Positions 14,054 to 17,664 of a stretch of 17,664 nucleotides of DNA are shown here, in pieces. Below the pieces are notes generated by a model. The model worked only from the letters and a program-made list of their open reading frames with translations, was not told the DNA's origin and searched no databases. Both the position numbers and the translations under genes were made by a program. This stretch comes from Verrucomicrobiota bacterium. GTDB lineage: Bacteria; Verrucomicrobiota; Verrucomicrobiia; Opitutales; Opitutaceae. How positions within the stretch are numbered: the first letter of the stretch is position 1; each line of letters starts with the position of its first letter. The stretch lies in assembly GCA_023386835.1 (NCBI GenBank), contig JAEWIY010000074.1, positions 1-17,664 of the forward strand, in the 5' to 3' direction.

Positions 14054-14424
14054 GTGCAGGGACGAAAGCGAGCACCTAAGCGGAGCCCCCCGGGCGAGCG
14101 CAATGCATTTTCCGGCGCCGGCAATCGCCTCAGCGAGCCGCGTTGGACGACGCGGCCGGATGGAACGTGGGTCGAGCGCGCCTCGCCGGCGTATCCAAGG
14201 GTCCATGATCCGACCGAGGCCGCGGTATTCGGCCGTACCCGACAGCGGCCGAACGGCCCGGATGAGACGTTTGCCCTAAGCGTTCGAACGACGGCGCGCT
14301 GCAAGTTCACCTGACGAGGAAAGCGTCGCCTCTGGAAGGGGTTCTGCTCATTCCAGAATCCGTCCAACCGCTCTGTCCTACCCCCACTTTGGCGAGCGTC
14401 CCAGCCACACGTCCCGGAGGATTC
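14054..14424. other. 371-bp divergent gap between aspS and the cytochrome gene
   Basis: No gene or RNA is recognised. It contains three inverted repeats: TTCGGCCG-N10-CGGCCGAA (14228-14253), the palindrome CGTTCGAACG (14281-14290) and TCTGGAA-N13-TTCCAGA (14331-14357). The last is ~68 bases before the cytochrome start and is the best-placed operator candidate. A clear ribosome binding site, GGAGGA (14416-14421), ends the gap. Confidence 0.5.
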
Positions 14425-16551
14425 ATGCACCTTACCCCCATGTGCCGTCAGGCGCTCGGTGTGCTCGCCGCACTCGCGCTGCTTGTTGGTTGCAACCGCA
14501 AGAATGCGCTGCTCGACGACGGCGGCGGACGAACTCCGGAGGATTTCCCGGAGATCGCGGCCGACGTCTTCCAGCCGCTCGACGGCGGCATCGCCCTTGG
14601 GCCTGACGAGATCAAGGGGCGCAACACCTGGAACCTGTGGACAGGGGGTAACGAGCAGTTCTGGAATCGGATGGCGCAGGAGAGTTTTGGGCTGATCGAC
14701 CTCCTCCGCACGATCGACTCGCGGGAACGCGGCACCCGGTTTGCCCGGCTGGGCCTGATCAACCAGCCCGGCCTGCGCCAGGCGTCGCGGCCGGATGAAT
14801 ACGGATTATGGATCGATGAGGTCGTGGAACCCGAGCCCGACGCCATCGATCCGCGGGTTTACGGGCGTCCGACCGGCATTCTCGGTTTCCGGCTCTTCCC
14901 CAATCCCGAGTTCGATGAAAAGGCGAGGCGGCAATGGGATGCCGAGCGTTACTACAACGACCCTGATTATGCCGTGAACCCGAAGTTGATCCGGCCCTAT
15001 CGGGTCGGTGTCTCCTGCGGCAGCTGCCACATCGCGTTTCACCCGCTCCGTCCGCCGGAGGATCCCGAGAATCCACGCTGGGACAACCTCGCGTCCGCCA
15101 TCGGCAACCAGTACATTCGGGAGGGGGCGGTCTTCGCACCCAACGTGAAGGAAGGCGGCTTCTTTTGGGAGATGCTGAAAACCCAGCCGCCCGGCACCTC
15201 CGACACGTCGCGGATTGCGACGGACAATATCCACAATCCCAATACGATCAATCCGATCTTCGAGCTGGGCGCCCGGCTGGCCACGTCGACGCGCGAGCGC
15301 GTGTCCGGCGACACGTTGAACCTGCCGACCGTGAGCAGCCCGATGCTCGCACCGATGGTGCTGAAGGACGGCGCCGATTCGGTCGGTGTGCCCGGTGCGA
15401 CGCTGCGCGTTTACATCAACATCGGCATGTATTCGCAGCACTGGCTGCAGCAGCACAACGCGTTGGTTGGCTTGGCCGAACAGAAGCCCTTCTCGGTCTC
15501 GACCGCGCAGGAGAACTCGGTCTTCTGGCGTGCCACCGAGAGCAAGTTTGAGAACATTGCGAAGTTCTTCACGCAGCTGAAACCGTGGCGCCTCGAGGAG
15601 GCCCCCGGCGGGAAAGAATTCCTGACTACGGACCCGGAGGTGCTGCGCCGCGGCAAACTCGCCTTCGCCGCCGAATGCGCGACCTGCCACTCCAGCAAAC
15701 GCCCGCCGAAGGGCGTGGATGAACAGACCTGGTTCGCCGAGGCCGTGCTCCAGGACGACTTCGCTGAGGGCAACTTCTTCGCCGACGAACGCCGCCATCC
15801 GATCACCAAGATCAAAACCAACGCCAGCCGCGCCCTCGCGACGAACGCGACCAAGGGACACATCTGGGACGCATTCTCTTCCGACGACTACAAGTCCCTG
15901 CAGTCCCCCGGCACGATCCGCGTCTACAACCCGTACACGGACCAGGAGGAGGACTTCCGCGTGCCCGACGGCGGCCCGGGTTACTATCGCACGCCCTCGC
16001 TGATCGCGCTTTGGACCAGCGCCCCGTTCCTGCACAACAACGCGCTTGGCAAGTACACTGGCGACCCATCGGTGAAGGGGCGGATGGACGCCTTCAACGA
16101 CGCCGCGGAAAAGCTGCTTTGGCCCGAAAAACGACTTGGTCACGACTCGATCTGGCGGACCACACAGGAGTGCAACCTGCAGATCCAGGCGGCGGCGCTG
16201 CCGACCGCGCTGCGTGCGCTGCTCAAGCCCCATCTCGACTCCGACGGCTACTTCCGCCTCGGTCCCATCCCCGCCGGCACTCCGATTGCGCTGCTCGCCA
16301 ATCTCGACCCCGACACACCGGTCAAGGAACTCGCGCAACTCGCGATTCGGATCAAACGCACGCTGCTCGAGGTCCGCCTGCGCAACCTCGACGCGGAGGC
16401 GACAAAGGAGCTGATGCGCCGCGAAGTGGCACCGCTGCTGTTCGCCGCCAGCAAGTCTCCCGATTTCATCACCGATCGCGGCCACACCTTCGGCAGCGAT
16501 CTGCCGGATCCCGACAAACGGGCGCTCATTGAGTACCTGAAAACCCTGTAG
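14425..16551 (+). CDS. Di-haem cytochrome c lipoprotein, RoxA/MauG-like
   Basis: 708 residues. ATG 14425 follows GGAGG with 4 bases between, and opens a lipoprotein signal: MHLTPMCRQALGVLAALALL then VGC with C23 as lipidation site. Two haem-c motifs are present, CGSCH (198-202) and CATCH (418-422), ~220 residues apart. This spacing, the late motif 'PSLIALWTSAPFLHNNALGKY' (H537) and the C-terminal 'RGHTFGSDLPDPDKRALIEYL' (H687, a likely distal haem ligand) match my memory of RoxA-like di-haem proteins. RoxA, the founding member, is a secreted rubber dioxygenase; MauG and di-haem peroxidases are more distant. A lipid anchor instead of secretion argues against rubber as substrate, and the true substrate is unknown. 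Two paralogous unknown genes follow closely on the same strand. Confidence 0.85.
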   Translation: MHLTPMCRQALGVLAALALLVGCNRKNALLDDGGGRTPEDFPEIAADVFQPLDGGIALGPDEIKGRNTWNLWTGGNEQFWNRMAQESFGLIDLLRTIDSRERGTRFARLGLINQPGLRQASRPDEYGLWIDEVVEPEPDAIDPRVYGRPTGILGFRLFPNPEFDEKARRQWDAERYYNDPDYAVNPKLIRPYRVGVSCGSCHIAFHPLRPPEDPENPRWDNLASAIGNQYIREGAVFAPNVKEGGFFWEMLKTQPPGTSDTSRIATDNIHNPNTINPIFELGARLATSTRERVSGDTLNLPTVSSPMLAPMVLKDGADSVGVPGATLRVYINIGMYSQHWLQQHNALVGLAEQKPFSVSTAQENSVFWRATESKFENIAKFFTQLKPWRLEEAPGGKEFLTTDPEVLRRGKLAFAAECATCHSSKRPPKGVDEQTWFAEAVLQDDFAEGNFFADERRHPITKIKTNASRALATNATKGHIWDAFSSDDYKSLQSPGTIRVYNPYTDQEEDFRVPDGGPGYYRTPSLIALWTSAPFLHNNALGKYTGDPSVKGRMDAFNDAAEKLLWPEKRLGHDSIWRTTQECNLQIQAAALPTALRALLKPHLDSDGYFRLGPIPAGTPIALLANLDPDTPVKELAQLAIRIKRTLLEVRLRNLDAEATKELMRREVAPLLFAASKSPDFITDRGHTFGSDLPDPDKRALIEYLKTL

Positions 16552-16605
16552 CGCTCCCTCACCGGCCGGACCTTCACCGCGCCCCGGCCTCAGCCACCGC
16601 CTGTC

Positions 16606-17157
16606 ATGACCTCACCCTCCTCTTCCTCGGCGGGCTCCTTTTCCCGCATTCCTCCCGCGCCGGCTCCTCGCCCTGCCGGGACGTCACCCACGGCGTCCCC
16701 GACCGCGCTTAACTTCGATACCCTCAAGCGGCTCAGCCAACGCGAACTCGATGACCTGTTCCGCGCCAGCCCCGCCGGGCCCATCCCGCACGGCGATGCG
16801 GCGGGGCAGGCGATCGTCTGCCCCGGCTCCTGGTGGAGCCGGTTGATCGCGCGCTTCGTCCACACCTTCGCCTGGCAAGGCAAAGTGTTCACGCCAGATC
16901 CGGATGGCCAGGGCGCGACTCTGCAAAACAAGGTGACCGTTGCCGGCGTGAAGGCGATCGTCGCGCGGGTCTACCACACCGCGAGCTGGCTCGATGGTCG
17001 CGAGTGTATCGTGCTGGATTACTCGAAAACCTCACTTCTGGCGCGAAAGATTCGCGACGAAATCCGCCTCATCGACCCCGCCACCCGGTTGTACCTGGGC
17101 AAGGTTTGGTGGGGAAAGACGCGGCTGATCGATTTCGCGCTCAAGTTTCCCCAGTGA
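16606..17157 (+). CDS. Uncharacterised protein, paralogue A of a tandem pair
   Basis: 183 residues; start ATG 16606, 54 bases after the cytochrome gene. The first ~35 residues are rich in Ser, Pro and Ala (SSSSAGSFSRIPPAPAPRPA) and look disordered; they are neither a classic signal peptide nor a lipobox. Residues ~45-183 form one domain with IPHGDAAG (60-67), FAWQGKVFTPD, WLDGRECIVLDYSKTS, IRDEIRLIDP and LYLGKVWWGK. I recall similar unnamed proteins ('CIVLDYSKTS...IRDEIR...LYLGKVYWGK') in several bacteria but no assigned function. The domain is about half identical to the protein encoded next. No catalytic motif is evident; a lipid- or ligand-binding role is only a guess. Confidence 0.75.
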   Translation: MTSPSSSSAGSFSRIPPAPAPRPAGTSPTASPTALNFDTLKRLSQRELDDLFRASPAGPIPHGDAAGQAIVCPGSWWSRLIARFVHTFAWQGKVFTPDPDGQGATLQNKVTVAGVKAIVARVYHTASWLDGRECIVLDYSKTSLLARKIRDEIRLIDPATRLYLGKVWWGKTRLIDFALKFPQ

Positions 17158-17173
17158 ACGGCTGCGTCGCGTT

Positions 17174-17664
17174 ATGCATCTTACCGCGCGCGACCTTCTG
17201 AAGAAACCCGCGCGCGACCTGGACGCGCTGTTCTCCGCCAGTGCGCCTGGTGAGCTGCCGCACGGTGAGGCGGCCGGCTACGCACTCCTCACCACCGGCC
17301 GCTGGTTCCGCTCCTGCCTGGCGCGGCTGGTACGATGGTGCTTCTGGCAGGGCAAAGTATTCGCCCCCGACGGGCGCTCCCTACGCAATCGCGTCAGCCC
17401 GCTCTCCGTCCGGGCGATCACGGCTGAAGTCGCCCCGGGAGAGAGCCGGCTCGATGGCCAACCCTGTATTGTCATCGACTATTCACGCACGTCGCGCGTC
17501 GCGCGCTTTGTGCGGGACGAGATCCGACTCGTCAGCCCCGGGCTTTATCTTGGGCAGGTCTATTTTGGACAACGCCGCCGGCCCTCCGCGCGATTCCTCC
17601 TCAGTTTCCGGTTCGAACCGCCCTCACGCGTCGGCCGCCGGATCGCGGGCCCCCCCGGGGGGGC
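17174..17664 (+). CDS. Uncharacterised protein, paralogue B of a tandem pair (3' end missing)
   Basis: Starts at ATG 17174, 16 bases after paralogue A, and stays open for 163 codons to the window edge. The domain begins almost at once: LDALFSASAPGELPHGEAAG, then FWQGKVFAPD, LDGQPCIVIDYSRTS, VRDEIRLVSP and LYLGQVYFGQ. It lacks the Ser/Pro-rich leader of paralogue A, has a slightly shorter central loop, and its C-terminal part (QRRRPSARFLLSFRFEPP) is more basic. The matching end of paralogue A is reached at about 17620, so the gene is probably nearly complete, or carries an extra tail. The last bases form a C7G7 palindrome and may not be reliable. No ribosome binding site is obvious; translational coupling is possible. 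Confidence 0.7.
   Translation, partial: MHLTARDLLKKPARDLDALFSASAPGELPHGEAAGYALLTTGRWFRSCLARLVRWCFWQGKVFAPDGRSLRNRVSPLSVRAITAEVAPGESRLDGQPCIVIDYSRTSRVARFVRDEIRLVSPGLYLGQVYFGQRRRPSARFLLSFRFEPPSRVGRRIAGPPGG
17649..17664. repeat. Perfect GCCCCCCCGGGGGGGC palindrome at the window end
   Basis: Seven C followed by seven G, flanked by G and C, form a 16-bp perfect palindrome ending on the last base of the window. It lies inside the open frame of paralogue B. Such a sequence is hard to read and assemble, so the window may end at a contig break. Confidence 0.8.

Noticed and set aside
12197..14314. Very long open frame on + (about 700 codons) opposite aspS
   Set aside because: It lies antisense to a confidently identified AspRS, is rich in Arg/His/Leu shadows of GC-rich codons, and shows no domain. 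GC-rich codon bias keeps this frame open.
14806..16485. Long minus-strand open frame (about 560 codons) opposite the cytochrome gene
   Set aside because: Antisense shadow of a gene with a signal peptide, ribosome binding site and haem motifs; no family features of its own.

Overview
This 17.7-kb window is GC-rich and densely coded, from the chromosome of a free-living bacterium. The best taxonomic guess is an Opitutaceae-like member of the Verrucomicrobiota. This rests on memory of similar gene content, on the four-helix-bundle 'suffix' protein, and on a degenerate intergenic repeat of a type common in such genomes. It is inference, not a search result. Several genes lack a clear Shine-Dalgarno sequence, so most starts were chosen by protein-family alignment.

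Layout, left to right. The 3' end of a serine O-acetyltransferase gene (1-210, +) is followed by a non-coding stretch with an imperfect tandem repeat (211-557). Quinone-type dihydroorotate dehydrogenase pyrD (-) is divergent from an unrecognised gene for a protein with an extremely acidic tail (+). That gene ends at a strong intrinsic terminator, which may also serve the convergent hemB (-). hemB is divergent from cysS, which is followed by thrS (both +). Next come a four-helix-bundle protein with a repeat-bearing linker (-), a TPR protein (+), and a two-helix membrane protein (-) whose stop codon overlaps the TPR gene's stop.

The central block is an ammonium-sensing locus on the minus strand. 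amtB is read first, then a PII gene, an intrinsic terminator, and a second PII gene. Upstream of amtB there is a good -24/-12 (sigma-54) promoter candidate with a nearby perfect dyad, which fits nitrogen-limitation control. aspS (-) lies further right.

The right end holds the least explained part. A lipoprotein with two haem-c motifs resembling the RoxA/MauG-type cytochromes is followed on the same strand by two tandem paralogous genes of unknown function. The second runs off the window, which ends in a perfect C7G7 palindrome. Gene order suggests one transcription unit, possibly an uncharacterised periplasmic oxidative system. This is the strongest candidate for something new here; the rest is mostly housekeeping (amino-acid activation, pyrimidine and haem synthesis, nitrogen uptake).
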